Notes: generated from the letters alone by a model not told the origin. DNA of 64,000 nt from Rhipidocladum racemiflorum (GCA_036346355.1 CM070569.1:44990276-45054275); one strand, 5' to 3'; shown: positions 22,055-32,924, numbered from the stretch's first letter. Numbers and translations are program-made.

Positions 22055-24275
22055 TGTGACACCTCGGAGTGTCGTATCCTTAATTTTTGAGCATGATAAG
22101 GTTAAATACAGTATGAGATGTGGAAATAAGGTTAAGATCATAAGGATCGGGGTTAATAACGTTTCCGGGCCGTTTAGGGCCGTTTCCGGGGTTTGGGCCT
22201 TCCCGGGAGTTTTGGGCCTTGGTGGGCTTTGGTGGGATGGATTAGGACTCCGTAACGGACTAGGATTGGGTTGAGGAGCTGTTAAAAGGGGCTCCCCCTG
22301 CCCCTTGCGCCCCACCTCAGCCCCTTGCGCCCCACCTCCCTCTTGCGACCCTCTCCTCCCTCCCCCACCCCTAAGCCCTAGCCCCCATAACCGTGCGCAT
22401 CCCCTCCCTTTCCTCCACCTCCACACCACCTCCCCTCCACCCCTTGCTGCCCTAGGGTGGCCTCCCCACCCCTGCACCTTGTGGAGTCATCCCGTGGAGC
22501 GAGGAGCGAGGAGCAAGGAGCGAGGAGCGAGGAACGTGGAGCGAGGAGCGATTCGCGAGGAGATTCGCGGAGATTGATTGGAGTTTTGTGCATCGGGCAA
22601 AGGTATGATCTTGGGGATCCTTGGGGATGATCTAGGTACTGTTATTAGGGTGTTTATCAAGTTTTTAGATCAATTGGAGGCGCTGGTTTGAAGTAATTTG
22701 GGTTAGATCTAAACTTGTCCACGTTTCTGTTTTCGGGCAGATTGAGCAGTCGAACTAGGGTTCGAGTTTCCGTCGATTTAGAATCCGAATCAGACCGTAC
22801 GGACTTCTAGGAAGTTGTAGATAATTTAATTATCTTTCCGTGGACGTAAAGCACGTTAATTTCCGATCAGCCGTTTGAAAGTTATGGCTGTTTTACCGAG
22901 CGCCTAAAAATCTGTGGCGTAACTGGAACAGATTGTGGTAATCTGTAGATTAAACAATTTTAGAGTCCGAATCAGTCTTTCCCTATAACTAGAAAAAGTT
23001 GGGAAATTTCCTAAGCTTCGCGACGGTGTACTCGTTTATTTGATTTGGAGTCCCAGAACTCAAGTTATGCTTTTTGCAAGGTTGCTGTCCCGCCGGGACA
23101 GAACCTCTGTTTTTAGGTTTTGCGAGTAGTTGGCAATGTCGGGTTAGATGGGGGCGTGTGTACTGTTTTGAGGTTATGATTGTGAGTGTGTGATGCCTAT
23201 GTGCAGGTGGTGTGACCCCGGGAGTTCCCTCTTCTTCCCGCCAATCCGTTGCACGTGGTTGAGGCAAGTGTGTTGTGATGGATAACGAGTTGTAGGTTGC
23301 ATGTTGAGATTAGATGGAATTGTTTACATGCTATATGTCCACTTGCCATGTGTTAATGATTGATATGATATGATGAGCATGTTTAACATATTATGATGCC
23401 ATGTGTTAATATGTGAATTAAATATGATAATTGGCATGGTTGCATGCATGTCATGAGATAGGGCGAGGGCGGTGAGAAAGTCTTAACTAGTCGGCAAGGT
23501 CGGTGAGAAAGTTATGACTAATCCGAACGCCATTGAGTAAGTCCTATGTCGTGATTCCATCCACGTGGTGTTTGGAAGCGAGTAGGCACCCTCCATCTTC
23601 GGGATGGACGGGAGGAAAGGAGTGCACACCGACGGGTGTGTACTTCCCATACCGGTATGAGGTTCCAGAGGGTCAGGAGCAATGCATTACATCGCATACA
23701 AATTGATGATGATATTGTTAAGTATTCATGAATGAGATGTTATACATGATGAAAGATGTTATTGACTTGTTGTTATGCTTGTTGTCCATTGAAGTATGCT
23801 TGCTTGAGTTTTCGAACTCACCCTTGTGTTTTCTTGTTGTTTTAGGTACCATGAGAACGGCATGCGGGAAAGGGGAATAGTCACACTCTCACACGTTGCT
23901 TCACCTTAATGTTTCCCCAAGTCAATTCATTTAGTTGGATAATAAATTGCGTGTGATGGCCTTTAAATTAAGTCTTAGCTTGGTTAATGAGAGTTCTATT
24001 GTTTGTTTGACACTTGGAACCTTAAGAGCTTAATGTTAGTCTCTTATTGTCGTTAAGACTTTATTTATTGCTGTTTTAGATGGTTCTCTTATTGCCATAT
24101 AATGCTATATTGTTGCTGTTCCTTAAATTCATGATAAAACAAAGGAGAGTCTTTGCCGAAATCTCGGTTTTTAGCCTATGCACCTTTGCTGGAATTTTAT
24201 GTTAAATGTGGTATTTAGATGTTGTTTAGCTTATGTTTGGTAACATTCAGGCATAGTAAATGCCGGGGTGTTACA
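22055..24275 (+). mobile_element. 3' LTR of element 1
   Basis: About 2,221 bp, starting TGTGACACC and ending GTGTTACA. By eye it matches the 5' LTR along its whole length. Differences are mostly short indels, for example near 22150-22210 and 24145-24155. Confidence 0.95.
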
Positions 24276-24280
24276 GGGTG
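24276..24280. repeat. Target site duplication, right copy (GGGTG)
   Basis: GGGTG follows the TGTTACA end of element 1 and equals 15289-15293. Confidence 0.95.
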
Positions 24281-24518
24281 CGTATCGGCTTACCGATTCA
24301 GATGTTGAATCTCCGATAGGATTGATGCTTGGGAGTGCAATCTTTTGAGTAACGCCACGGCGTGTTTTCTGGAAGCATCGTAGCATCATTTCCTCCAGAG
24401 CTGCCTTTCGATCTTCGAGTTCTTTCCGTTGCTCAGGGGTTAAATCGGCCATCTGGGGCGCGATTATGGCATCGGTGTTGATATCGGCGGTGACTGCGGG
24501 CTTGTCGGTTGACGACAT
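24281..24518 (-). pseudogene. Gag N-terminus of the Retand-type element
   Basis: The ATG at 24518 is 32 bp after the 5' LTR end. It opens a frame with an acidic, helical segment (LTPEQRKELEDRKAALEEMM). The frame reaches the GGGTG duplication intact. With one copy of GGGTG counted, it stays in phase with the gag frame left of element 1. This supports both the start codon and the nesting. Confidence 0.85.
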
Positions 24519-24524
24519 TCTTTT

Positions 24525-24550
24525 TGGGTCCCACCAGGCGTGCCAAAATA
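24525..24550 (-). other. Primer-binding region of the Retand-type element
   Basis: On the minus strand the LTR end GCGAACA is followed by TATTTTGGCACGCCTGGTGG. The TGGCACGCC...GGTGGGAC part is the likely primer-binding site. The tRNA was not identified. Confidence 0.5.
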
Positions 24551-25175
24551 TGTTCGCGCCAAAAACGTGAAGGGGGTTTTAGGCCTCGAACACACAAGAC
24601 AAACCCCGGTTTGAAGAAGCGTGCGGTCGATTTGACCTGAAATCGACAAGGTAGAATTTGTAATTTGATCGAAGCCGATAAACAAGGATCTATCGGCTTT
24701 TCGCTAGTCGGCAAGAACCGATTAGGAGATAACTAGATCAACTGGTTACAGTTGATCCGGATACAAGGTAAAATCGGCTTCGGGAAGGCGATGCGCAACA
24801 AAACGAAGCAAATCAAACCTGGGTGAAATCGGCTAAAATCAACAATCGGCGATGCGCAACTATGTTGATTCCGTCGACTTGCAGAGAGATCTATGAGGCT
24901 AAAACAATGTAAAAGAAAAATTTGTAAAAGTAGATGTGTGTGTTGTTGGATTTGATTGATTCTCTTCGCTTGGCGCCCTCCCCCTTTTATAACACGCCTG
25001 ACCGATCCGAGTTGTACATGGATACGGTGTATTTATCCGTATCGGCCTTTTATCCGATTTCCTTTCCTTTTTTAGAAACGGATTCCTTTTCCGAGCCGAT
25101 TACCGATTCCTTTCTGTACGATACTTCTTCTATTTTTAGACCGATTCCAATACATACCGAATTTTGGTGCAAACA
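24551..25175 (-). mobile_element. 5' LTR of the Retand-type element
   Basis: 625 bp. On the plus strand it runs from TGTTCGCGCC to GGTGCAAACA, giving TGTT...AACA termini on both strands. It borders the primer-binding region and gag start on the inner side. CCAGT at 25176-25180 is the expected outer target duplication; its partner is outside the window. ATCGGCT-like words are frequent here and in the rest of the element. Confidence 0.85.
24983..24992 (-). promoter_or_regulatory. TATA box of the Retand-type 5' LTR
   Basis: TTATAAAAGG on the minus strand, about 190 bp into the LTR, followed by a GGGGGAGGGCGCC stretch. It is the likely core promoter driving gag-pol. Confidence 0.65.
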
Positions 25176-26032
25176 CCAGTTTACTAACTTTTAGGTATCG
25201 GGATGAGGAACCATACTTACTTGTGGTTGGATGCTCTTTGCACAAGCCCTTGCTGGTTAAAAATAGTCATAGGATTAGTATACATGAAGCATGCTTGGGA
25301 GCTGTTCTTCCGACCGTATCAGAGAAAGATGGTCGCTCCTCTCTTTTCTTTATCATTCTCATGCCTTATCTTTATAAATGCTACTTAGAGTTTCTTCACT
25401 ACAATCTCCAACAGGGAACTGATTAATAGTAAGATTGCATCATTTGTTTCTGTGTAGAGAAGAATGTGTATGATCTGTTCAAAGCTTCAATTTAAACACC
25501 TTATTGATGGTTGCATTCAAATAATTTTTCCAATTAAATACATCTGACAAATTAAAGAATCTCTGGATGCTATCCTTATTTCCTTATCCTCTTAAACAAT
25601 AAGTCATAGATATGGTTACTGATAATATAAAGAAGTCAAAAATGAGCTTATAGAGGTAATATAAAGCCAAAGCTAAGCTAGTATTTAATTTGGTATGGTT
25701 ACTGATAATATACCACATGATCATTTTTGTAGGGATTAAGAGATATTGGAAATCAATCGATTATTGGTGTCAAACAAATGGGCACTGAACTGGAGTTGTG
25801 AAACTTCATAGAGAATCGAAAAACCTTTGTTGCGGAAGATATGACACATATGATGGCAGGCATGAGAAAACCCTACGACTTTCTTGTCTTGAATTATGAA
25901 ATAATGTGGTATTATCGTATCATATTTTGTCAATGTATTGTTACCTGACTTTATCATTAATATTTGCTCATCTTAAATGAATACAATAACTTAATAATAT
26001 CTTGCTTGCTAAGTACCTCCTTGCAACTGTAG
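25176..26032. other. Host flank with no recognised gene
   Basis: About 850 bp outside the retrotransposon nest. A frame at 25223-25426 (plus) is open but matches nothing recognised. The remainder is AT-rich with no splice-linked coding pattern. Confidence 0.4.
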
Positions 26033-26455
26033 GAGCAAATGTTGATGAATTCTAAGGCAAAATCCAATTCCATCTGTCTTTCGTCCTGAGAGTTGCCATA
26101 TTCTGATTTATCTTTTCACTTCATCCTCTCATCCCCGAATGAAAATACCATAGGTAATCTATTTCCACTCTTGTTTTGTGCAGAAACAGGATTCTTTTGA
26201 TGGTTCACTATTTCATAAAGTATGGAGTTGATTAAGTCATATTATACCCGATGGTTTAATAAACTCTATATTTAATGGAATAGAAAACCAAGGAAATAAT
26301 CATGTTCCTGCATAATACCAGAGTGAAAGTGGGCTACCTATGGTATTCTCATTTGAGATTGAGGATGGGGTGGATGGATAAATCAGATGATGATAACTTT
26401 TACGATGAACTGTGGATGGATTGGAATTTGCCTTGGAATCCATCAACATTTGCTC
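26033..26455. mobile_element. MITE-like element with about 115-bp inverted repeats
   Basis: Left arm starting GAGCAAATGTTGATGAATTC (26033) and right arm ending CATCAACATTTGCTC (26455) are inverted copies. The pairing continues inward to ATACCATAGG (about 26145-26154) and CCTATGGTATTC (about 26337-26348). No clear target duplication was seen, so the superfamily is open. Confidence 0.75.
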
Positions 26456-26475
26456 TCACAGGTGCTTGGAGGTAT

Positions 26476-26716
26476 ATATAGCTATCACAGACGGTTCCAA
26501 GCTAGAACCGTCTGTAATAGCATACCATAGATGGTTCTAATCTACTATCAGAGACGATTCTAGGCTAGAACCATATCTGATGTTAATTTTCACTGACAGT
26601 TCGAAAATAGGATGTGATGTGCCATTGTTATCACTGACACATGTTTATAGACGGTTCACAAAACCGTATGTGATAAGGTTTTAGAACCGTCTGTGATAAG
26701 TATTTGTGTTGTAGTG
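26476..26716. mobile_element. CACTA transposon terminus with subterminal repeats
   Basis: Repeated, often inverted, copies of TATCACAGACGGTTC / GAACCGTCTGTGATA occur at about 26476-26520, 26545-26585 and 26645-26700. The segment ends in GTGTTGTAGTG, the complement of CACTACAACAC, a canonical CACTA terminus. Subterminal arrays of this kind bind CACTA transposase. The opposite terminus was not found, so this may be a truncated or solo end. Confidence 0.75.
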
Positions 26717-27356
26717 TCCGCGAGTGCCTGTTGTCCATGGGCATGCCCATTTGCCTGCCAAATCACACAGCAAACAACAGCACATTAAGCATGATAAGCA
26801 GCTAAAAGTGTAACCAAAAAAGGTTTTTAACAACATCATTCATCGAATACATAGAAATGGATGAATACATCAAAGCAGAAGAGATGCAGAAATCACACAC
26901 TGAAGAAAAAAAATCCTAGAGCAAGAAATCAAGAACAATTTGTGTTAAAAAAAGAAAAAGAAAACATTAATGATGTTGAAGCACATGGATTACAAAAAAA
27001 TGAAATCATGAATGTTGTTGAACATGGAGAAAGATCCAGATAGTGCTGAAAAACAGTGATGCGGATTTGGGGGGGGGAGAGGTGTTGGTGACGAGTTTGA
27101 TCTATAGAAGGTGTTGACTGGAAACAAAGAGTAGATGAAGAGAAGCCGACATAGGCAAACGGCTGCTTCGGCGATGTTGTTGCGGGTGGAGAGGATGACA
27201 GGGGATGGTCCAACGACGGCAACCAACTGCAGCTCGCTCTCTCCCATGTTGATCTCCACTCGTGTGCGACGGCGGCTTGCCTTCCCAACTCTCTCCGCAT
27301 GAGCGTTTGTGTGAGTAATTAGGTGCGCCGTTAGACCCTAGTGGTTGTGGAAATAA
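26717..27356. other. No supported gene; GC-rich stretch on minus strand
   Basis: 27066-27300 is relatively GC-rich and holds an open minus-strand frame (27300-26929), but its composition looks like untranslated or low-complexity sequence and no domain was recognised. Confidence 0.35.
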
Positions 27357-27362
27357 TAGTGG

Positions 27363-27711
27363 TTGGCAACATATCCAGTGCAATTAAAGTTTTCATGCAA
27401 CCACCGTGTAACCCTACTAAAAAAGTTTCAAAAAATTCTAAAAAAAATTATGGGTGTACATCTCAACTTACCCCGTCTACGTATAAAATTTCATGATCAA
27501 ATCCGTCCTATGCTAGAAGTTACAAAAAAGACAAGAAATTTATCTTTTTTTGTAACTTCTAGCATAGGACGGATTTGATCATGAAATTTTATACGTAGAT
27601 GGGGTAAGTTGAGATGTACATCCATGATTTTTTCAGAATTTTTTGAAACTTTTTTTAGTAGGGTTGCACGGTGGTTGCACGGAAACTTTAATTGCACTGG
27701 ATATGTTGCCA
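27363..27711. mobile_element. Near-perfect hairpin (foldback) MITE
   Basis: The element is an inverted repeat along nearly its whole 349 bp. It starts TTGGCAACATATCC and ends GGATATGTTGCCA, with a loop of about 25 bp near 27525-27550 (AAGACAAGAAATTTATC). Translation of either arm on opposite strands gives almost the same 71-residue string, which shows how close the arms are. TAGTGG is present on both sides (27357-27362 and 27712-27717) as a likely target duplication. It has no coding capacity. Transcripts would fold into a long double strand. Confidence 0.92.
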
Positions 27712-27717
27712 TAGTGG

Positions 27718-29150
27718 CTGGGCTTGAGTTTGAGCCTCGAGGTGATTAAGCTAGTCAAGGCATGTACAAAGTACATACAATTATTATTTATATAATCATT
27801 TTATGTTATTTATAGATAGTATTAAAGACAACTCCTGCAGTATGTTGTCGATCTACTAAGTTTTCTATATGACCCACAATATTTTAATTCTTTGTCTACT
27901 AAGTTTCTTATATAAGACTCACAATATTTTAATTCTTATATAAAAAATATTTATTATATATAACAACTCATACAATGGTGTTATCTACAAAGGTCTTACA
28001 GATGTCTATTGCATGCCCGATAACTTCTTTCTCTCTCCTATTTCTGTCTCGTCCACATCATCATAAATGTTGCATGGTAAGGATTAGAGACGGCTAATGT
28101 TATCACGTTGTATGTGCCCTCAAGAAACAAGAACATAGGCCTTGGGGAGGTGAACTGGTGACTGGACCAGTGGCTGAGTGCGGAGTTGCGCAATAGGATA
28201 TTTGACTGGCCCACGTGCCACTCTACTTCACAGGCAAATGGGTTATTCATGCCCATGCTTGTTTACCCATCGGGCGAAAGTTCACACCGGAGATCATGCC
28301 CATGGACACAAAACTAGAAGCATATCCAACCTCATTACAGCTTCTACCCGCATATGATTAGGTTATCGGATGAAGATTGCCATCCCTACTTGCGATACTA
28401 CCTAGTTGTTCATGATCTACTACAATACTAACAATGGTGCTCAAGTCATGTACTATGTTATAATTGCAAAACCATTTTAAGCCAGGGCTGATTTTACAAA
28501 TTTATTTTTTTTAGAAATTATTTAAAAAGAAGATGAAAAATTGGAAGGTGAAAAGCCCTACTACAGATAGTGGAACCTTAGCATGCGGCCTCTCCATCCA
28601 GGGGGGGCCTACAAAGGACCCTTGCGCTATTACATGGGCCAGTCCTTATCATATGGGATTTGTACGGTCCTGGATACGGGCCCACTCTCTTTCGGCTATG
28701 GACTTTGTTCACATGCACATACCCACATGGTCACAACTCACAAGTCACAACAAGCAACAACCGGTAACCTGCTACTATTACATGTGCCTAACTTGTAGTC
28801 TAGGATTGCCCTAAAGAAAATCTTATAGTCCAGGAGACCCGGAGTATTTCAGAAAAAAAAAAGAAAGCATTTCAAGTTTCTGCAAGCTATTTTAAACCAA
28901 ACCGCAGTGTTGCAAACGGGGGACCAAGAATTAAAGAGCACGGACTCGATAAGAGTGTCGCCTCCCAATCGAGAGCTCCACAGTGGATAATTTCGTCACC
29001 GCTTAGTGCACATCTATCTATACATCTAGTGACGGCTGCTGCAAGAACAAATAAGCTGATTCTGACACGCTGCCCTTTTTTTTTTCTACAAAGGGTAGAA
29101 AGGGTAGCTTTGGAAGGATCGAAGAAATAGCAATACAAAGGGTAGAAAGG
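27718..29150. other. Intergenic, no gene recognised
   Basis: AT-rich to 28000, then mixed sequence. Short ORFs at 28038-28256 (minus) and 28533-28814 (plus) show no recognisable domain and no exon signals. Direct repeats of AAAGGGTAGAAAGGG occur near 29090 and 29137. Confidence 0.4.
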
Positions 29151-29158
29151 GTTACGAG

Positions 29159-29908
29159 TAGAGATGGCAATGGGACCCGAAACTCGAAACCCGACGGGTA
29201 TTTACTCTATTAGGGGCCGGGTATGAACCGTTTTTCATACCCGCGGGTATATTAACGGGCAAAAACTATTACCCAGCGGGTAGAGCAGTGCGGGGTCCGT
29301 ACTACTGTTGCTACCCGCGGGTCCCTCGTTACATATGGGTGGCTAATATGGAATATGTTATGTATATATAGGTGTGAACAAGAGTGAAAAAGTTGCTAGC
29401 TGCTGTTTGTCTAGCTAGACAGTAGATCGACTAAATGTTTTTTTGCGGCCGGGGATCTCTACGGCCCATTTGTCAAGCATTTGGTGTTAACCAATAGGCT
29501 GGTTCTGTTCAATCTGTTAGCTACCTTTGTTCTACATGATCACATACCGTCAATTAATACAATAGCTAGGTGATATAAACGAAAGCATGTACAACTTTGT
29601 CTTAGTACAGTCAATATGATAGCATATGATCTTACCGGGCCCAGCATATTATATATTGTATACAATCATATTGTGTAACCCTTCGAAATATGAGTACTAT
29701 ATGCAAACAAAATAAAACTTTTGTCATGAAACTTGAGTCCTGACTTTCGGATACGGGTTACCCGTGGGTCCCCGTTACCCGCACGGGTACGGGTATAGGT
29801 AAATTTTGTACCCGTATGCGGGTATGGGTATTGTAGCGGGTGGATTTTGCCACCACGGGTACGGGTACGGGATGGTGATACCCGCCGGGTATATACCCGT
29901 TGCCATCC
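29159..29908. mobile_element. hAT-type element with 8-bp target duplication
   Basis: 750 bp. Termini are TAGAGATGGCAATGGG and CCCGTTGCCATCC (inverted), flanked by the 8-bp direct repeat GTTACGAG (29151-29158 and 29909-29916). Inner arms are rich in CGGGTA and TACCCG words. It has no transposase frame, so it is non-autonomous. It belongs to the same termini family as 38696-39178 and 42236-42700. Confidence 0.88.
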
Positions 29909-29939
29909 GTTACGAGGAAGGATCAAGGAAACAGCGATA

Positions 29940-30181
29940 TCTCTACTATATAAAGTGAGAGTTTCTTCCCACGTCACATTAATTACCCTGCTTAATTGCC
30001 TTACTTAATTGCCCTGCTTAATTGCCTTACGCAAGAAACGAAGCGTTGCTTTAATTAGTCAGCTTTTGCAAGAAACAAAGCGTTAAAGATAGATGTTTGA
30101 TCTTATGAAATAGTATTTTTTTTATTTTTATTTTTCGTTATCAATTTTGTTTTTCGTAGCAACGCACGAGCATATAACTAG
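29940..30181 (+). mobile_element. Small non-autonomous Helitron
   Basis: 242 bp starting TCTCTACTATATAAAG and ending GCATATAACTAG, inserted between A (29939) and T (30182). It shows the 5' TC, 3' CTAG and A/T target pattern of Helitrons, with the grass-typical GCAACGCACG near the 3' end. It contains short repeats of CTTAATTGCC(T/C)TA. A related copy lies on the minus strand at 45611-45857. Confidence 0.85.
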
Positions 30182-30525
30182 TATACCATTATGTTTCACC
30201 AATCCATCATGGCAGGAGAAAGGCGCCGCCGAGCCATGATGGCGTCTTTTGCGAGCGAATCCTCCGATGGAGCCACGCGCACATCATCTCTTGGGAACTA
30301 GTCACATGGCACTTGGGCGGCCTGAGACGCCGACCGAGTCATGCGGTGGCCCGGCGGCCTCGCGCCGTTCCTGGCTGGTTTTCGCCGGGATCACGCGCAC
30401 GTTTTGGACGAGCGCTGGATGCACCCACATGCCGCAATCCGTGGCCCTTCGGCGGCCTAGCTTCGCTCGCCGTCCAAGTGGCGGTATCGTCCTGTCCACA
30501 TCTTATCAAACATGATGGTATGGTA
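30182..30525. other. GC-rich segment, no recognised gene
   Basis: 30230-30500 is GC-rich with overlapping ORFs on both strands (30249-30515 plus, 30499-30302 minus) but no domain. It could be a captured gene fragment or a lost exon. Confidence 0.3.
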
Positions 30526-30767
30526 CTCTCTCTGTTTAATTTTTGTAAGTTTTATGCGTGTTTCGAGATTTTAAATTTGTAGGTTTTTATCTGCAGTTAG
30601 TTCGATTATACGGACCAAAATAATACCATTAGATTCATATCTGCACCTTTCTATGGGTTATAAATTTGCAGCTATAAATAAAGTATTATAAAAAAATTAA
30701 CACTTAAATTTTAACTTTAAAGATCGCACTAAGTTAAACCACGTCTTATAAAAATCGACGGCGGGAG
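30526..30767. mobile_element. Stowaway-type MITE
   Basis: Terminal CTCTCTCTGTTTAATTTTTG and the inverted end AAAAATCGACGGCGGGAG follow the Stowaway pattern (CTCCCTCCGT-like). TA dinucleotides flank it at 30524-30525 and 30768-30769. It is AT-rich inside with no coding capacity. Confidence 0.75.
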
Positions 30768-30769
30768 TA

Positions 30770-32033
30770 CAATGTAATACCTTGTCCATCCAATTTTATA
30801 GTATATATTTCCCCCTAACTCATGTTTGGAACAAAGAGATATCGAAATGACTATATTACCTGTAATTATTATGCATATACAAGTGCTATATTCAATATAT
30901 GCATATACTAGAGAATATAAATTAAAGATCAATACTTATTAGAAACGTAAAAGGAACATTTACACTAATTCAGCGTTGAAATACGAAATAAGCTCTGCAA
31001 TTGCCTCCCAGCCACAGACAACTACGAACGAGAGGCGATTATAGCACAGCGCTGCGCCTGCCATGGCCACAGCCAGTCGATTGGACACCACGGCAGATGA
31101 ATTGCTAGCTTTACAGATGAGCATTCCACGACTGTGCGCATGTTGCCCGTGATATTTTTCCCCTGAAAGAAAAAGGAAAGGAAGATACGAGACGATAGAT
31201 TAACTACCAAAAGCTTCCAACCCTATAAATATTTCGCTTGTCAGGCAACTGGTACCAATTAGACCTGTCCAGTCCGACCGAGCTGAGCTTGTCCCGTGCT
31301 TGGGTCGGTGCACTTGGAGCCTCACTTGGAAAAAGAGAGAGAGAGAGAGGAGATTTTACACTGTTTAATAATGTACTAGTATTTCCTACGAAATTAGCGT
31401 AAAACTCCTATAAATATTTCGCATTACAAACAAGAACTTACTAGCTGTCTAGCTGATCATAAATTATGAGCCCCAACAGAGAGATTCATTTTGCCGGGAT
31501 ATCAAACACCATCGTTTGATAGCTTAAACCTAGTTGAGGAAAATTCGTTGTTATCTTGCCTATTTTGGGCTATGGAATGCCCGGCAAATGATTGATTATT
31601 ATCTTCTACGTACACTAATTTATTTATGTTTTCAGTCTTGTCGGGAAATGGATTGCGTAAACTTTTCTAGATGCCCATCATCTTTTCCCTCCAGATTTGG
31701 TTTGGATGACGGGAACCAAGGCTTAGCACTTCACGTGCCCAGTGATTAAGCTAAGAGAGGTGCCGATGTTTGCCTTGCACGGCCATACGACTAATAATCA
31801 GTTCGGCTAACCATGATGTAGGCGTGTAAACAGTACTTAATTTAGTGATCCCGTCACTCTCTACTCGCGTGTTGAACAACAGACCCCTACCAATATCGTC
31901 GTTGGTGCCTCGTAGGGAGGGAGGGATATCACTCCCAACTTTGCAGATAACACATGCAAAGTGAAGGACATAATATCAGCAAAGAACAAATTTAGTACAA
32001 TTCTGATCAATGCGAACAAGCAATCTTTTCGAG

Positions 32034-32074
<41 letters not shown>

Positions 32075-32224
32075 AGTGAAAGATGATGACTTGACACGCA
32101 GCAATAGCATGACGGCTGCACATGGTTTTTCTGGAATCCATATCTGCACTGCGTTTGCTATCTTGCCATGTTGCTTGCAGCACCGATCGCTTTGGATGGT
32201 GCTGGATGCTGGAGGCCTTCTCAT
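30770..32224. other. Intergenic, AT-rich, no gene recognised
   Basis: Only short ORFs without domains. Contains GA-type microsatellites near 31337-31350 and at 32030-32072. Confidence 0.45.
32030..32072. repeat. (GA)n microsatellite
   Basis: An uninterrupted run of about 16 GA units follows a short imperfect GAGAGACGA segment. Likely length-polymorphic. Confidence 0.95.
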
Positions 32225-32440
32225 CTTCATTTTCAAAAGGTAGCTTATAAGCCAACGGATTCTCTCGCTTCTAAGTTAGATCTTTTATCCTCCCACAATC
32301 AATATGGTATTATTCTAACAATCTCCCTCCTTCACACATTAGTGTTTCCTAGCTGTTCACCGTCCCTTTCGTGATAAACCGACGGTCCCTCGGGACCTAG
32401 TCTGTTAGGCTTTTACACACTAGTTTCATTAGACCATATT
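32225..32440. repeat. Dispersed repeat copy 1, possible copia LTR fragment
   Basis: AGGTAGCTTATAAGCCAACG... followed by ...CTCCCTCCTTCACACATTAG...GTTAGGCTTTTACAC is paralleled in two pieces further right (32925-33030 and 33418-33535). This suggests degenerate copies of one repeat. An LTR origin is inferred from the third piece, which has a primer-site-like sequence beside it. Confidence 0.45.
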
Positions 32441-32924
32441 CGTACCGGCTATATATGTAGTAAAAAATTTTATGTAACTTGTAGTAATAACAATGAACAC
32501 AAATTATAATAAAGCTGATATGCCTTGTTTTGTAGGATGTGTACTTAAGTGGGCTTTACATTTTTTTTAAAAAAAAACGCACAGCTTCCTCTGGTCATTA
32601 TTTTCAACGCGTGTCGTTCTCCTCATTACGCCTGTATATAGTGCACATCTTTCCTGAGGTTATTGCCCTTTCAATGTAAAAAGTATAATATTCTGAAGTA
32701 TGGACAATAATATAATAATTACAGGTTATATACAAAAATTTCAAATGATTATTATTTTCGTGGAAATAAAATCACTAATTTTTTATTACAAATTTTAATT
32801 AATGTGTATTGAACTTGACATAAACTTTTCTTTTTAATTTGTTAATTTACATTTAATTATTATTCTAAATTTTTATTATTTATAGATGTTACTTTGAAAA
32901 TCATGTAGAAATTAAATTGTGAAT
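32441..32924. other. AT-rich spacer
   Basis: Very AT-rich with no ORF and no clear inverted termini. Confidence 0.5.

Larger units (their letters stand above)
15294..24275 (+). mobile_element. Nested Ty3/gypsy element, Tekay/Del-like chromovirus (element 1)
   Basis: Two long direct repeats (15294-17501 and 22055-24275) begin TGTGACACCTCGG and end in GTGTTAC(A). They flank a 4.55-kb interior and are bordered by the 5-bp duplication GGGTG. The interior reads plus strand: degraded gag, protease remnant, RT, RNase H, integrase and a chromodomain-like tail. Long LTRs and the tail suggest the Tekay/Del lineage. It inserted into gag of the Retand-type element. The interior is short and full of frame breaks while the LTRs look nearly identical. 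Confidence 0.93.
5570..25175 (-). mobile_element. Ty3/gypsy retrotransposon, Tat/Retand type, interrupted by nested elements
   Basis: On the minus strand the order is 5' LTR (25175-24551), primer-binding region, gag (split), protease, RT, RNase H, additional RNase H, integrase, and then an antisense gene on the plus strand. The additional RNase H after the normal one and the antisense gene downstream of integrase are hallmarks of the Tat group (Retand, Grande, RIRE2 relatives). The 3' LTR is not in the window; it should lie left of the copia element that inserted into this element's 3' part. A Tekay-like element interrupts gag at 15294-24275. The coding region has several frameshifts. Confidence 0.88.

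Noticed and set aside
25397..26716. A complete CACTA element starting at CACTACAATCTCC (25397)
   Set aside because: The bases after CACTACAA do not match the right terminus, subterminal repeats are absent at that side, and the 3-bp flanks (CTT versus TCC) differ.
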